Part shown: piece after piece, positions 5,631-5,735 of the stretch
How positions within the stretch are numbered: position 1 is the stretch's first letter
Layout: each line of letters starts with the position of its first letter
Source of the DNA: Acidobacteriota bacterium
GTDB taxonomy: Bacteria > Acidobacteriota > Terriglobia > Terriglobales > Acidobacteriaceae
Assembly: GCA_019510535.1 (NCBI GenBank)
Contig: JAEKKE010000275.1
Span: 1-5,735 of the forward strand
Reading direction: 5' to 3'
DNA: 5,735 nt
Program-made: the position numbers and the translations under genes
The notes under the pieces: generated by a model
Database searches by the model: none
Told to the model about the DNA's origin: nothing
The model's input: the letters and a program-made list of their open reading frames with translations, nothing else

Positions 5631-5735
5631 CTAAGCCAGGAATTCGGTCACGGCCTGATTCCACAAGACCGAGCGATTGACGCACGAGAGATGGCCCGAG
5701 GGCAGCTCACAATATTGCGCTAAAGGGATGTTGCC
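5631..5735 (-). CDS. C-terminus of an alpha/beta-fold hydrolase (partial, 5' end outside window)
   Basis: On the - strand an open frame enters from the right edge and stops at TAG (5631-5633), giving 34 residues. They read NIPLAQYCELPSGHLSCVN and later WNQAVTEFLA. The pattern I-P-(x)-EL-(x)-GHLS-x-V followed by AV-x-EFL matches the C-terminal end of 3-oxoadipate enol-lactonase-like and related alpha/beta hydrolases. There the His of GHLS is the catalytic-triad histidine and the last helix ends in FL. The exact substrate cannot be told from this fragment. It converges with the GNAT gene; the 65 bp between the two stops (5566-5630) show no clear terminator hairpin. Confidence 0.6.
   Translation of the reverse strand, partial: GNIPLAQYCELPSGHLSCVNRSVLWNQAVTEFLA

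Overview
The window reads as a chromosomal segment of a moderately GC-rich bacterium. The glucose-6-phosphate isomerase, the exported dienelactone-hydrolase-like protein and the coding style suggest Acidobacteriota (Terriglobales type). This is an inference from protein character, not from a marker gene. Six genes lie on the + strand and the tail of one gene enters on the - strand at the right edge. Both edges cut genes.

Layout: (1) 1-687, the 3' part of a tandem-domain universal stress protein. It is followed after 27 nt, behind a full Shine-Dalgarno sequence, by a six-helix HdeD/DUF308-like membrane protein (715-1332); the two look like a small stress operon. (2) 1333-1507, an intergenic stretch with an 8-bp inverted repeat and copy 1 of a ~110-bp TA-flanked, inverted-repeat element. 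(3) 1508-2437, an exported dienelactone-hydrolase family enzyme, overlapping or abutting a CPYC-type AhpC/TSA peroxiredoxin-like protein (2413-3126). (4) 3294-4904, a complete glucose-6-phosphate isomerase (pgi). (5) 4902-5017, copy 2 of the same element, inserted exactly in the pgi stop codon, followed by a strong intrinsic terminator (5038-5072). (6) 5098-5565, a GNAT acetyltransferase of the YsnE-like type. It converges with the C-terminus of an alpha/beta hydrolase on the - strand (5631-5735).

Most protein genes here are ordinary: glycolysis, oxidative or general stress, and small hydrolases. The most interesting structure is the pair of short non-coding elements. Each has ~14-bp terminal inverted repeats, is flanked by TA on both sides and carries an identical central 37-bp block with a perfect 9-bp hairpin. 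This is the architecture of a miniature inverted-repeat transposable element mobilised by an IS630/Tc1-mariner type transposase. In copy 2, removing the element plus one TA turns the pgi stop from TAG into TAA, which supports a TA target duplication. In copy 1, the same operation rejoins a plausible -35 and -10 in front of the dienelactone hydrolase gene. No transposase is present in the window, so mobility itself is inferred.
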